Under the pieces are notes generated by a model. That model saw only the letters and a list, made by a program, of their open reading frames with translations, was not told where the DNA came from and made no database searches. Below are positions 8,218-16,378 of a DNA stretch of 64,000 bases, one piece after another. Position 1 is the stretch's first letter. Each line of letters starts with the position of its first letter. This DNA comes from Clostridium sp. KNHs205 (GTDB lineage Bacteria > Bacillota > Clostridia > Lachnospirales > Lachnospiraceae). A program made the position numbers and the translations under genes. The stretch is from the NCBI RefSeq assembly GCF_000702945.1, contig NZ_JNLE01000005.1:248001-312000 (forward strand), written 5' to 3'.

Positions 8218-8475
8218 ATGGTCATCCTCCATAAATTTCTGTTGCTTTCCAAAATTAAAACAGTATTTTCACTGTAAAAATATTTCAATTTAGTTTCCAT
8301 AATATCGGTTATGTCAACCACATCCCTTTATTACAAATACCACTTAACGTAGTTTTGATTACTACTAATTGTAGCACATTATATAATAATTTTAAAGAGG
8401 TTTTCTATAAATTTTCTATAAAATTCTGATTGCTTTCATATAGTAAACATTGGAAGAACATGATTGCCCGGTCTA

Positions 8476-8627
8476 TGTCTGAAAACTGCTTGTACCGGTC
8501 TGGAGGTTCCAGTTTATAGGAAGCAAGGTGCTATTTCAGGGACATAGTGTTGTTATACTCCCAAGAATGCAGGGCAGAGTACTTCAAAGCAGAGCCTTCA
8601 GGACGGTACACAATGAGTTTTCAGACA
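8476..8627. repeat. 152-bp imperfect palindrome (MITE-like)
   Basis: TGTCTGAAAACT (8476-8487) is perfectly inverted at 8616-8627 (AGTTTTCAGACA). The complementarity continues inwards with mismatches (TTGTACCGG against its complement, then TCTGGAGG against CCTGAAGG) to a centre near 8551. It contains no gene with an SD. It lies in the 541-bp gap between the DegV and htpG genes; the rest of that gap holds an 18-bp tandem pair and a terminator. The structure resembles a non-autonomous inverted-repeat element. Confidence 0.55.
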
Positions 8628-8637
8628 CACCCCAAAC

Positions 8638-8673
8638 TGAGTCCTGTTAATTATATGAGCCCTGTTAATTATA
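8638..8673. repeat. 18-bp tandem duplication
   Basis: TGAGTCCTGTTAATTATA is followed directly by TGAGCCCTGTTAATTATA, two copies with one mismatch. No function is visible; it sits between the palindrome and the htpG terminator. Confidence 0.7.
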
Positions 8674-8678
8674 CAAAC

Positions 8679-8713
8679 AAAAAACAGTTTCTAAATTTCA
8701 GAAACTGTTTTTT
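8679..8713 (-). terminator. intrinsic terminator of htpG
   Basis: A 14-bp perfect stem (AAAAAACAGTTTCT / AGAAACTGTTTTTT) with a 7-nt loop ends in a U-run on the minus strand, 46 bp after the htpG stop. The symmetric A/T flanks mean it can also act on the plus strand. Confidence 0.85.
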
Positions 8714-8758
8714 ATATTTACTATTTATTGTAATTATTCCTTTTTAGGATTCATATTA

Positions 8759-10828
8759 TTAGTTCTTAGTCAGAATCTCCATGATCTCATTGCTTCTGGT
8801 AATAAAATTGGTCATTGCTTCACCGTCAAGTGGCTTATGGCTTAACAATGCTAGATCATAGAGCTGGGAACAGAACAGAGGCACATACTGACTGTCTTCC
8901 TTCTCAAAGATATACTGTACCAGTTTGTTTCCAGCATTTAACACCAGGGTTTCACTGCTGCCAAACATATTAGGATCCATTCCGTACATATTATACATCT
9001 TCATCATTTCCTGCATTCTGCGGCTTTCTTCTGATAATGTTATCATAGAAGAAACCTTCTCGTTCTTAAGCTTAACTACCTTAACCTCGAGCTTTTCTTT
9101 ATTTAATACTTTTCGGAACAGGGCCGTAAGCTTCTCATTTTCGTCCTTTAAAGCCTCTTCCGTTGAGCCCTCTTCTTTAAAGCTGTCTGTGATATCAGCA
9201 TCTATACGCTGGAATTTGTAATCCTTCTCGGTCTGCTCTAACTGAGTGATAAAAGGCTGGTCAATGTTATGGGTAAGGATAAGAGCATCAATGCCTTCCT
9301 GTTTGAACATATTGATGTACTGACTCTGCTGCTGTTCGTTTGTAACGTAGTAGACAATGTCTTTCTTTTCTTCCTTATCTGCATCACTACCGTCAGCATT
9401 CTCGGATGCTTTTACTTCTTCTGTGGTCTCTGAAGCCTCAGCAGAAGCAGTAGCTTCGCCTTTCGCTGCCTTTACATATTCAGGCAGAGTAACATACTTG
9501 CCTTCAAGATTCTTAAAGATAATGAAATCCTTCATTTTATCCCTGAATTTGTCATCCTTTAAGCATCCAAACTTAATGAAAGGACTGATATCATCCCAGA
9601 ATTTTTCGTAGCTTTCACGCTCTACCTTATACATACCGGATAATTTATCCGCAACCTTTTTGGAGATATACTCTGAGATTTTCTTTACAAAACCATCATT
9701 CTGAAGTGCACTTCTGGATACATTAAGAGGCAGATCAGGACAATCGATAGCACCTTTTAACAGCATCAGGAATTCCGGTATTACCTCTTTGATATTATCT
9801 GCAATAAATACCTGATTGCTGAACAATTTGATGGTTCCTTCCAAAGTATCATACTCTGTATTTAATTTAGGGAAATATAGAATTCCCTTTAAGTTAAAAG
9901 GATAGTCCATATTTAAATGAATCCAGAACAAAGGCTCCTTGTAATCATGGAAAACAGTGCGGTAGAACTCTTTGTATTCTTCCTCTGTCACATCATTGGG
10001 ATGCTTGGTCCAGAGAGGGGTTGTATTATTAATAGGCTTAGGGCCCTTTGGCTTTTTCTCTTCGGTTTCTGCTTTGTCTTCGGTTTCTGCTTTGTCTTCA
10101 GTTACATTACCGTCTTCATCCACTGCAGCATCGATTACATCATCTTCTGCTGCTTCGTTTTCTTCTTCAATTTCTTCCTCTGGCTCTTCTTTTGCATTGG
10201 CATTTTTGAAGTAGATCTCAACAGGCATAAAAGAACAGTATTTCTCAATAACCTCTTTTGCACGATACTCATTGGAGAATTCATAGCTCTCTTCATTTAA
10301 GAACAAGGTGATTTCTGTTCCTCTGCTCTCCTTCTCCCCTTCTTCCATAGCAAATTCGGTACCGCCTTCAGATTCCCAATGAACGCTTACAGCACCTTCC
10401 TGCCAGGAAAGTGTATCAATTGTAACTTTATCTGCAACCATGAAAGCACTATAAAAACCAAGACCGAAATGTCCGATAATCTGCTCCTCATTGGTTTTGT
10501 CCTTGTATTTGTTCAGGAAATCTGTGGCTCCTGAAAAAGCTATCTGATTGATATATTCCTTTACTTCATCAGAAGTCATACCAATACCGTTATCAATAAA
10601 CTTTATGGTCTTCTCTTCCGGATTAACAATTACTTCTATCTTGAATTTATTGTCCTCAGGAAGCTTCGCCTCTCCCATAAGTTCTAACTTCTTTAATTTT
10701 GTTATAGCATCACTACCGTTAGATATCAGTTCGCGAAAGAAGATATCATGGTCAGAATACAGCCATTTCTTAATGATAGGAAATATATTTTCCGAATTGA
10801 TTGACAGACTTCCATGTTCATTCATCAT
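8759..10828 (-). CDS. htpG: HtpG, bacterial Hsp90 chaperone, with two acidic inserts
   Basis: 689 aa; E. coli HtpG has 624. The ATG at 10828 follows AAAGGAGCG. The N-terminal GHKL ATPase is intact: E33 and N37 in FRELISNGSD, D79-G83 in IDNGIGM and the lid GHFGLGFYSAF at 119-129. The middle domain shows NVSRSALQ with the conserved Arg. Residues about 213-265 are a very acidic linker between N and middle domains, partly built of repeats of TEDKAE. A second Glu/Ser-rich insert of about 35 residues follows YVKAAKGE. Standard bacterial HtpG lacks a long charged linker. A CIRCE element and a strong promoter lie upstream, pointing to HrcA control. The gene is monocistronic with its own terminator. 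Confidence 0.95.
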   Translation of the reverse strand: MMNEHGSLSINSENIFPIIKKWLYSDHDIFFRELISNGSDAITKLKKLELMGEAKLPEDNKFKIEVIVNPEEKTIKFIDNGIGMTSDEVKEYINQIAFSGATDFLNKYKDKTNEEQIIGHFGLGFYSAFMVADKVTIDTLSWQEGAVSVHWESEGGTEFAMEEGEKESRGTEITLFLNEESYEFSNEYRAKEVIEKYCSFMPVEIYFKNANAKEEPEEEIEEENEAAEDDVIDAAVDEDGNVTEDKAETEDKAETEEKKPKGPKPINNTTPLWTKHPNDVTEEEYKEFYRTVFHDYKEPLFWIHLNMDYPFNLKGILYFPKLNTEYDTLEGTIKLFSNQVFIADNIKEVIPEFLMLLKGAIDCPDLPLNVSRSALQNDGFVKKISEYISKKVADKLSGMYKVERESYEKFWDDISPFIKFGCLKDDKFRDKMKDFIIFKNLEGKYVTLPEYVKAAKGEATASAEASETTEEVKASENADGSDADKEEKKDIVYYVTNEQQQSQYINMFKQEGIDALILTHNIDQPFITQLEQTEKDYKFQRIDADITDSFKEEGSTEEALKDENEKLTALFRKVLNKEKLEVKVVKLKNEKVSSMITLSEESRRMQEMMKMYNMYGMDPNMFGSSETLVLNAGNKLVQYIFEKEDSQYVPLFCSQLYDLALLSHKPLDGEAMTNFITRSNEIMEILTKN

Positions 10829-10866
10829 AATAATCGCTCCTTTTCTTTATCTCTCATATAAGCATA

Positions 10867-10895
10867 ATATTAATACGCTTGTATGTATTTGTCAA
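10867..10895 (-). promoter_or_regulatory. htpG promoter
   Basis: On the minus strand, TTGACA (10895-10890), a 17-bp spacer and TAATAT (10872-10867) form a near-consensus promoter. It lies immediately downstream of the CIRCE element. Confidence 0.8.
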
Positions 10896-10902
10896 GACAA
10901 AA

Positions 10903-10929
10903 TTAGCACTCATTTAAAGTGAGTGCTAA
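10903..10929. promoter_or_regulatory. CIRCE element, HrcA operator
   Basis: TTAGCACTC-N9-GAGTGCTAA is a perfect 9-9-9 match to CIRCE. It ends 7 bp upstream of the htpG -35 box rather than lying downstream of it. HrcA binding here should tie htpG to groESL/dnaK-type heat-shock control. The same element also lies 12 bp past the stop of the upstream gene, on the same strand. Confidence 0.9.
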
Positions 10930-10941
10930 CAAAAATTTATT

Positions 10942-11439
10942 TTATTCCTCTTCCGCTGCAATACCTTCTTTTTTTAGGAACTTCTTCACATTTTCATCCC
11001 AGAAATGATCAAGTGTCTTGTCCAGTGTAAAGGTTCCAATGGAGGTTCCCGTTACAATGGTCAGGTTTTCTTTTTCATAACGAATATTCAGGAATAATCC
11101 GTTAATGTCCTCTTTGTTTAAGGCAACACCGGACTGTGCAAGGAGCTTTTCCGTATTCTCCGGGGATAAGAGCATTACGATTTTTATAAACAAAGGAAGC
11201 TTATTTCCTTTCACCACCGAAAAGACATAGGGCTTTATATCTGCCCATTTGGCATATTTTTTCAGCTGCAGTTCTTCTTTTTCTTCTTCCGTATAAAAAG
11301 ATTGATTGATTTTACCATCTATGGAAAAATGTGCATAGGTAATTACCTCCGCTTCTGAAACCATAAAATTGTCAAATACCTTTTGAATAAGCAGACTTCC
11401 CATAAAACTTTTAACATCCAGTATTTTTAATGATACCAA
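10942..11439 (-). CDS. DUF5721-like protein, TTG start
   Basis: 165 aa. The start is a TTG at 11439, set by AGGAGG eight bases upstream; no ATG in a sensible position exists. The protein is soluble, rich in Lys and Glu, with no signal or membrane segment. It reads as an N-terminal MVSLKILDVKSFMGSLL followed by an alternating alpha/beta body and a charged C-terminus. I associate it with DUF5721, a family of short proteins of unknown function from Lachnospiraceae-like Clostridia; that match is from memory and moderate. It lies 113 bp upstream of htpG in the same direction, with CIRCE and a separate promoter between them, so the two are probably not one operon. Confidence 0.75.
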   Translation of the reverse strand: MVSLKILDVKSFMGSLLIQKVFDNFMVSEAEVITYAHFSIDGKINQSFYTEEEKEELQLKKYAKWADIKPYVFSVVKGNKLPLFIKIVMLLSPENTEKLLAQSGVALNKEDINGLFLNIRYEKENLTIVTGTSIGTFTLDKTLDHFWDENVKKFLKKEGIAAEEE

Positions 11440-11570
11440 GTATATTTCCTCCTAACCTACAGATACTAATCTCAAATAGAACAACCAAATAATTCTTTAC
11501 TTTATCCCAACGTAACCGTCAGAGTTTTCTGACGAACCCGGAAATACAATTCAGTAAGGAGGGTATTTGT

Positions 11571-11756
11571 ATGTATTTTGACCATTCCAAACGAAGCTAT
11601 TACCGTTTTCCAAACAGAAACAGCGTTACTGATTTTGAAACTCAAAGTCCGATGTACTTCCCGGACAAACATTCTGAGCTTCTGGATCAATTTTCAGACC
11701 TTTACTTTAATCCATCGGATACAACTGAGAATGACACCCGGGACAGGTATTCCTGA
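11571..11756 (+). CDS. small Tyr/Asp-rich protein of unknown function
   Basis: 61 aa. AAGGAGGG lies 8 bp before the ATG, a strong SD for a short frame, and this is the main support. The composition is hydrophilic and rich in Tyr, Phe, Ser and Asp (MYFDHSKRSYYRFPNRNS), with no membrane segment. A perfect 7-bp hairpin (CGTCAGA-gttt-TCTGACG, 11517-11534) lies just upstream. It sits alone on the plus strand in the 518-bp gap between two leftward genes. A spurious frame is possible; conservation in relatives would settle it. Confidence 0.5.
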   Translation: MYFDHSKRSYYRFPNRNSVTDFETQSPMYFPDKHSELLDQFSDLYFNPSDTTENDTRDRYS

Positions 11757-11957
11757 TACTGGCAATACCAGATCCTTAAATAAGCTGAAACCATCAGTTT
11801 GCCAGGCGTTATTCTTTGAGCATGTCCGGTCTGAAAGTCCTCTTTGCGGTATAAATACTATCACGAATCAAACAAATCTATCAATAAAAATAATTAAACT
11901 CCAGCCACCGCAAAGCAGGACTATCAGAACAGTGGACATTATTATAGCCATTTCTTA

Positions 11958-13829
11958 TTATATTTTTAATACTTTACGTGTAACATATATCTTAATACTT
12001 CTTCCCTCCAGCGAAAAGTTATCTGTTTTGGCTTCTACAACAATTTCCTGCTCACCGGAAACCCTGCAGTAACCTTCGGCAGTTGACAGAAATAATACCC
12101 ATTCTTCTCCTTCTCTGGCTTTTGGCAGATGAAATTCCTGCATATCCTGGTGAAAATTAAAAGCAAGATAAAAAGTGTCATCATACAGATTTCTGTCAGC
12201 AGCAGCATATGCACCGCATAACATAATACCTAATTGCCTGCTGTAATGATCATAATCAGGATACCAGGGACTTGTTCCATGATAAGAAAGATCCGGCATT
12301 CCACAGGCAATATAATCCATTTGCCGAAAGGGCTCCTTTCTTTGGAAGACAGGATGTGTCCTTCGAATCTTTATTAGTGTTTTAACCCACTGGGTAATAT
12401 CCTGCTCCTCTGATACTTTCTCCCAATTAAGCCACGAAATGCTGTTATCCTGGCAGTAAGGGTTATTATTCCCCTCCTGGGAATTACAAAATTCATCCCC
12501 CGCTAACATAAGAGGTGTTCCCTGGCATAAAAGCAGCAGAACAAAGGCATTTCTCATTTGCTTACGGCGAAGTGCAAGTACATTTTTACCGCCCTTTCCT
12601 TCTTTTCCACAGTTCCAGCTGTAATTATAAGCCTGCCCATCCCTGTTATTCTCTCCGTTGGCTTCATTGTGCTTCCTGTCATAGGAAAATACATCCCACA
12701 GGGTAAAACCATCATGGTTCGTCAGGTATTTGACAGTTCCGGCCTCCTCTGAAAGAGAAGTAAATTGCCCGGCAAAATCTTTTACCTGCTCTTCATCTCC
12801 TCTTAGTAATCGTTTTGCCGTATTGCTGAAATTCTGATTACATTCACCGTAATTGATATAGGTTTTATTTTTCTCAGGGGGAATCTTATAATCCCAGCCT
12901 TCTGATATTATTTTAGTTTTCCCCAGTGAAGGATCTGAAGAAATAATCGATACCGGTACAGAACCATTTGATAGTCTGAAGCCATCAATGTGGTATTCAT
13001 TCACCCAGTACTTCAGACACTCCAAGACAACAATGGTATTGGTACCGGGAGCGAAGTTCATATCAAGCATAACCTCAATACCATTGTCGTGTAGAGCCTT
13101 GACCATATATTTTAGTTCCTTATCCGGCTCCTCCTTTTGATAGGCATAGGCAGTCTTGGGTGCAAAATATATGTTGTCTTCTGTATATCCCCAATAGTTT
13201 ATCTTATCATAAATCCCTTTACTCTCCAGGGATTCTTCAAATTCATATACAGGAAGCAGAAGGCAGCAGTTAATACCCAGTTCATTTAGATAGGAAATCT
13301 TCTCTGTTATTCCATAGAAGGTACCGGGACAGCCTACCATTGAACTTGCATCCATGGTAAAGCCACGAACATGGAGCTTGTACATTATGGACTCCTGGAA
13401 AGTCCGTTCTAAGGGTTTGTCCCCTTCCCAATCAAAAGGAGAACAGCTTATACCACCAAGCAGTTTCTTTCTCTCAGCCTTTTTCTGTCCGAAATCTTCT
13501 CTTCCATAAAGCAGGGTCGCGCATGGATCTAATAATTCTCCCCTTCTGCTTTCATAAAGGTAGCCCAGCTTCTTAAGCCAGTCTTCCTGATCCGGGAAGA
13601 ACTTCTTAAACTGTTTTGTTTTAATAAATACAGAAAAAATATTACCGCTTCTATACGCATTGGTTAACCGAAGGGAGAACAGCTGTTTTCCGGTAACTCT
13701 GTTGTACAGATTCAATCTGCATTCCTTTTCATCAGGCAGATAAAGTGCGAAATTGATACCATCCTTCAATAACGTAACACCCAGTCTTTCTGTCACTCTT
13801 GCTGCTGTGCTCCCATCCTTCTCTTTCAT
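11958..13829 (-). CDS. GlgX/isoamylase-like GH13 protein with altered catalytic residues
   Basis: 623 aa, start at 13829 after GGGAGG. The overall order is that of glycogen debranching enzymes: an N-terminal CBM48-like domain (about 15-110), a GH13 barrel (about 140-520) and a beta C-terminal domain. Conserved landmarks include YWGYTEDNIYFAPK, LTNHDGFTLWDVFSY, NGENNRDG and LAGDEFCNSQEGNNN. The catalytic centre is damaged. Region II reads DGFRLSN, so the nucleophile Asp expected at residue 287 is Ser. Region I reads LDMNFAP where the family has a D-x-x-x-N-H pattern. The acid/base Glu (E310, SEGWD) and the region IV HD pair remain. It may be a carbohydrate-binding or regulatory pseudoenzyme. 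It stands alone, with no glg operon beside it. Confidence 0.8.
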   Translation of the reverse strand: MKEKDGSTAARVTERLGVTLLKDGINFALYLPDEKECRLNLYNRVTGKQLFSLRLTNAYRSGNIFSVFIKTKQFKKFFPDQEDWLKKLGYLYESRRGELLDPCATLLYGREDFGQKKAERKKLLGGISCSPFDWEGDKPLERTFQESIMYKLHVRGFTMDASSMVGCPGTFYGITEKISYLNELGINCCLLLPVYEFEESLESKGIYDKINYWGYTEDNIYFAPKTAYAYQKEEPDKELKYMVKALHDNGIEVMLDMNFAPGTNTIVVLECLKYWVNEYHIDGFRLSNGSVPVSIISSDPSLGKTKIISEGWDYKIPPEKNKTYINYGECNQNFSNTAKRLLRGDEEQVKDFAGQFTSLSEEAGTVKYLTNHDGFTLWDVFSYDRKHNEANGENNRDGQAYNYSWNCGKEGKGGKNVLALRRKQMRNAFVLLLLCQGTPLMLAGDEFCNSQEGNNNPYCQDNSISWLNWEKVSEEQDITQWVKTLIKIRRTHPVFQRKEPFRQMDYIACGMPDLSYHGTSPWYPDYDHYSRQLGIMLCGAYAAADRNLYDDTFYLAFNFHQDMQEFHLPKAREGEEWVLFLSTAEGYCRVSGEQEIVVEAKTDNFSLEGRSIKIYVTRKVLKI

Positions 13830-14201
13830 CCTTTAAACCTCCCAGCCCCATCTGCCCGTTTCACTATTCTGTATTGCCCTGACCAAAGATCAAATCAATT
13901 TCTCCTGGTTAAGCTCAAGTATTCCCTTTCTAAAACAGGTACATACTTTTAAACCATCTAAAAATCAGCAGCACCACGTAAATCCTTCGATTTTCCCACT
14001 ATTAAGCATAATTATAGCATTTTCCCTTATTCAAATCAAGCTTACCGAAATCTCCTTTTTCAGCCGAATCCCCTTGCACAGGTATATAAATATTGTTAAA
14101 CTAAGGTTATATTACCTAGCCGTTCTGACTCTCCCTAATTTGTGTGTGGAAACTTACTGATTCTATCAATAAAATAATATTTTATGAAGGAGGTAATCCT
14201 A
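13830..14201. other. intergenic between divergent genes
   Basis: About 370 bp separating the leftward GH13 gene from the rightward small membrane protein. Apart from the SD sites, AT-rich promoter-like stretches such as TATATT near 14107 are present, but I could not pair a convincing -35 and -10. No open frame or RNA was recognised. Confidence 0.5.
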
Positions 14202-14495
14202 TTGTATTCCGATTTAAGAAAGTTATCGAATCTATTCCTGGCTTTTTCTTTGTTAAGCCTTGCAGGTTCAGCCTTTTCTTTTATAATGCTTTTTGATTAC
14301 TGGCAGCTAAGACAGACAGATTTCAGACCTTTCTTTTATATATGCAGTTTCCTTTCTGCTGTTGTACCACTTATTTTTATATGTCTGACGGTTATGGTTA
14401 GGAAGATGGTAAAAGAATTGGTTACCGAAAATCACTACATAACAGAACAACTAAGGACGCTGGAAGCCAAAATGGAACAACTGGCTGAACATTAA
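14202..14495 (+). CDS. small two-helix membrane protein with a coiled C-terminus
   Basis: 97 aa from a TTG at 14202. An ATG at 14184 is in frame, but AAGGAGG lies inside that extension, 8 bp before the TTG, so the TTG is preferred. Two hydrophobic helices (about residues 9-33 and 45-67) are joined by a short loop containing YWQLRQTDFRPF. The C-terminal 30 residues are charged and heptad-like (LVTENHYITEQLRTLEAKM), suggesting a short cytoplasmic coiled coil. No family is recognised. A strong terminator follows at once, so it is a single-gene unit. Confidence 0.65.
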   Translation: MYSDLRKLSNLFLAFSLLSLAGSAFSFIMLFDYWQLRQTDFRPFFYICSFLSAVVPLIFICLTVMVRKMVKELVTENHYITEQLRTLEAKMEQLAEH

Positions 14496-14505
14496 TATAT
14501 TTATC

Positions 14506-14563
14506 AAAAGGACTGCTGGAATTATGAGCAATAAATATCGCTTAGAATCCGGCAGTCCTTTTT
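14506..14563. terminator. bidirectional intrinsic terminator
   Basis: AAAAGGACTGCTGGAATT pairs with AATCCGGCAGTCCTTTTT (one G-T style mismatch) around a 22-nt loop. A T-run ends it on the plus strand and an A-run begins it, so it can end both the rightward small gene and the leftward exporter operon. Confidence 0.85.
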
Positions 14564-14584
14564 CAATTCGTAATCACAATTTAT

Positions 14585-16378
14585 TTATACCTGGTAATTC
14601 ACAGCCTGAGAACGGAACAGCTTGTAGTACATACTTTCTTCCTTCTCCATTAATTTTGAATGGCTGTCAAAGTCTGTTATGTGTCCCCCATCCAATACCA
14701 GCACCTTATCGCAGAATACACTGCTGGACATACGGTGTGATATATAAATCGCGGTCTTATCACCTACCAGCTGGTTAAAGTTCTCATAGATTTCAGCTTC
14801 TGCCAGCGGATCTAATGCACTGGTAGGTTCATCTAATATAATCATTGAGGCATCTTTATAGAGCGCTCTTGCAATAGCGACCTTTTGACTCTGACCGCCG
14901 GACATTTCTATGCCCTCCTGATCGTAGACTTTGCCAAATAAAGTGTCCATTCCCTTTGGAAGTTCTGCTATTTTATCTTTTAATCCCACCTGATTCAGGA
15001 GCTCATTAACTTTATCACGATATTTCTTTCCATCCTCGCTTTCTTCCCCGCCTTTTACATTTTCAAAGATTGAGAACGCAAATAGTTTATAATCCTGAAA
15101 TACAGCCGCTAATCCTTTCATATAACTGGAGAATTCATATTCATAAATATCGTGTCCGTTCACATAGATAGTCCCGCTGGTGGGCTGGTAAAGCCTGCAA
15201 AGGAGTTTAACAATGGTTGACTTACCGGCTCCATTTAAACCAACAATGGATATCTTCTCTCCTTTTTTAATTTCAAAGGATATATTTTTTAATACCATAT
15301 TATCTGACTTGGGATAATGGAAGCTGATATTTTCAAAGCGCAGGGATTCTACCTTCCCTTCAAAAGGCAGGCTGCCTTCTTTTTTCTCTTCGTCGGGCAG
15401 GGACATAAATTCCATAAAGGGCTGCAGGTAACCAAGCATCTGGATTACTGTCATAATATTCTTACCTAGGTTTGTGGCTGCTGTGGTAAAATTGATAGCT
15501 GCAGATACATACATGGTAAAGGAACCAATTCCTATTCTTCCGCCAAGAGTATCGGAAATAACTCGAATACCCACATAACCATAAGCAATAGCAGCCTGAA
15601 GGTCATTGATGATACCGGTAAATCCAAGAAATATACCTTGTTTCTTCTGATAGGTTTTGGACCAGTTATAAATCTTTCCGTTAAACTCCATCACCCTGTC
15701 CGTCAGCATTTTATTCATATCGTAAATACGTATATCTTTCTGTAATTTATCAATAAAGCACAAGTCCATATAATAGCCATATCTTCTGTTGATAGGAATA
15801 AGCTCCTGATAGAATTTTAACTGGTATTTCGAGAAGAAATTCTGCATAACAACAGCTATTGCGATTGTAAGTACCAGTAATAATACAAACAGAGGACTTA
15901 AGGTGAACATAACTGCCAGAAGCCCAAGAATGGTTACCGTATTCTTAAGCACTTCGGTTACACTTCGTATAAGATTCTCCAGTGCGCTCATCGTACGGCA
16001 GGCAAACATAGCTCTTTCCTTTAAATCCAGATAATAAGGATCCTCCAGACAGGCAAATTCAACTTTCATAATTTTATCAGCCATAGCCTGGTTGAGCTTC
16101 TCTTTCATGTAAATATTACGAACTTCCAGAATACGTTTTATTAACTTATTCAAAAAGAAAAAAAGCACATTTGACAATACAATTAACATTCCATATCGTA
16201 TCAGGTTATCTTTGTTTCTTCCGCCAACCAGCTCATCCACCAAAAATTTTGGAAGTATGACATTTATTAATATCTGTCCTGTTTCCGTTAAAGACTGAAG
16301 CAATAGCAGAAAGATATAAGAAGGTGATATCTTAAAGCAAACACTGATAAATTTCTTTAAGGTCTTAATATTATTCAC
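14585..16378 (-). CDS. ABC exporter half-transporter (heterodimer subunit 2)
   Basis: 597 aa: six membrane helices (residues 15-330), then a full nucleotide-binding domain. Walker A GLNGAGKST (about 388), signature MSGGQ (about 495), Walker B MIILDEPTSALDP and switch His in YISHRM are all intact. The start overlaps the end of the preceding exporter gene by 8 bp. The two half-transporters are similar in layout and presumably pair. The D-loop and helical region resemble MsbA/LmrA-type exporters of drugs, lipids or peptides. No peptidase domain is fused. With the ArsR-like regulator as first gene of the operon, an inducible efflux system is the simplest reading; the substrate cannot be read from the sequence. 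Confidence 0.92.
   Translation of the reverse strand: MNNIKTLKKFISVCFKISPSYIFLLLLQSLTETGQILINVILPKFLVDELVGGRNKDNLIRYGMLIVLSNVLFFFLNKLIKRILEVRNIYMKEKLNQAMADKIMKVEFACLEDPYYLDLKERAMFACRTMSALENLIRSVTEVLKNTVTILGLLAVMFTLSPLFVLLLVLTIAIAVVMQNFFSKYQLKFYQELIPINRRYGYYMDLCFIDKLQKDIRIYDMNKMLTDRVMEFNGKIYNWSKTYQKKQGIFLGFTGIINDLQAAIAYGYVGIRVISDTLGGRIGIGSFTMYVSAAINFTTAATNLGKNIMTVIQMLGYLQPFMEFMSLPDEEKKEGSLPFEGKVESLRFENISFHYPKSDNMVLKNISFEIKKGEKISIVGLNGAGKSTIVKLLCRLYQPTSGTIYVNGHDIYEYEFSSYMKGLAAVFQDYKLFAFSIFENVKGGEESEDGKKYRDKVNELLNQVGLKDKIAELPKGMDTLFGKVYDQEGIEMSGGQSQKVAIARALYKDASMIILDEPTSALDPLAEAEIYENFNQLVGDKTAIYISHRMSSSVFCDKVLVLDGGHITDFDSHSKLMEKEESMYYKLFRSQAVNYQV

Noticed and set aside
9917..10300. Long plus-strand frame opposite htpG
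   Set aside because: Antisense to the acidic linker of htpG, whose GAA/GAT codons read as Phe/Ser-rich in reverse. No SD.
11578..12072. 164-codon plus-strand frame
   Set aside because: Overlaps the convergent GH13 gene end and the small SD-backed frame at 11571; its own composition is not protein-like.
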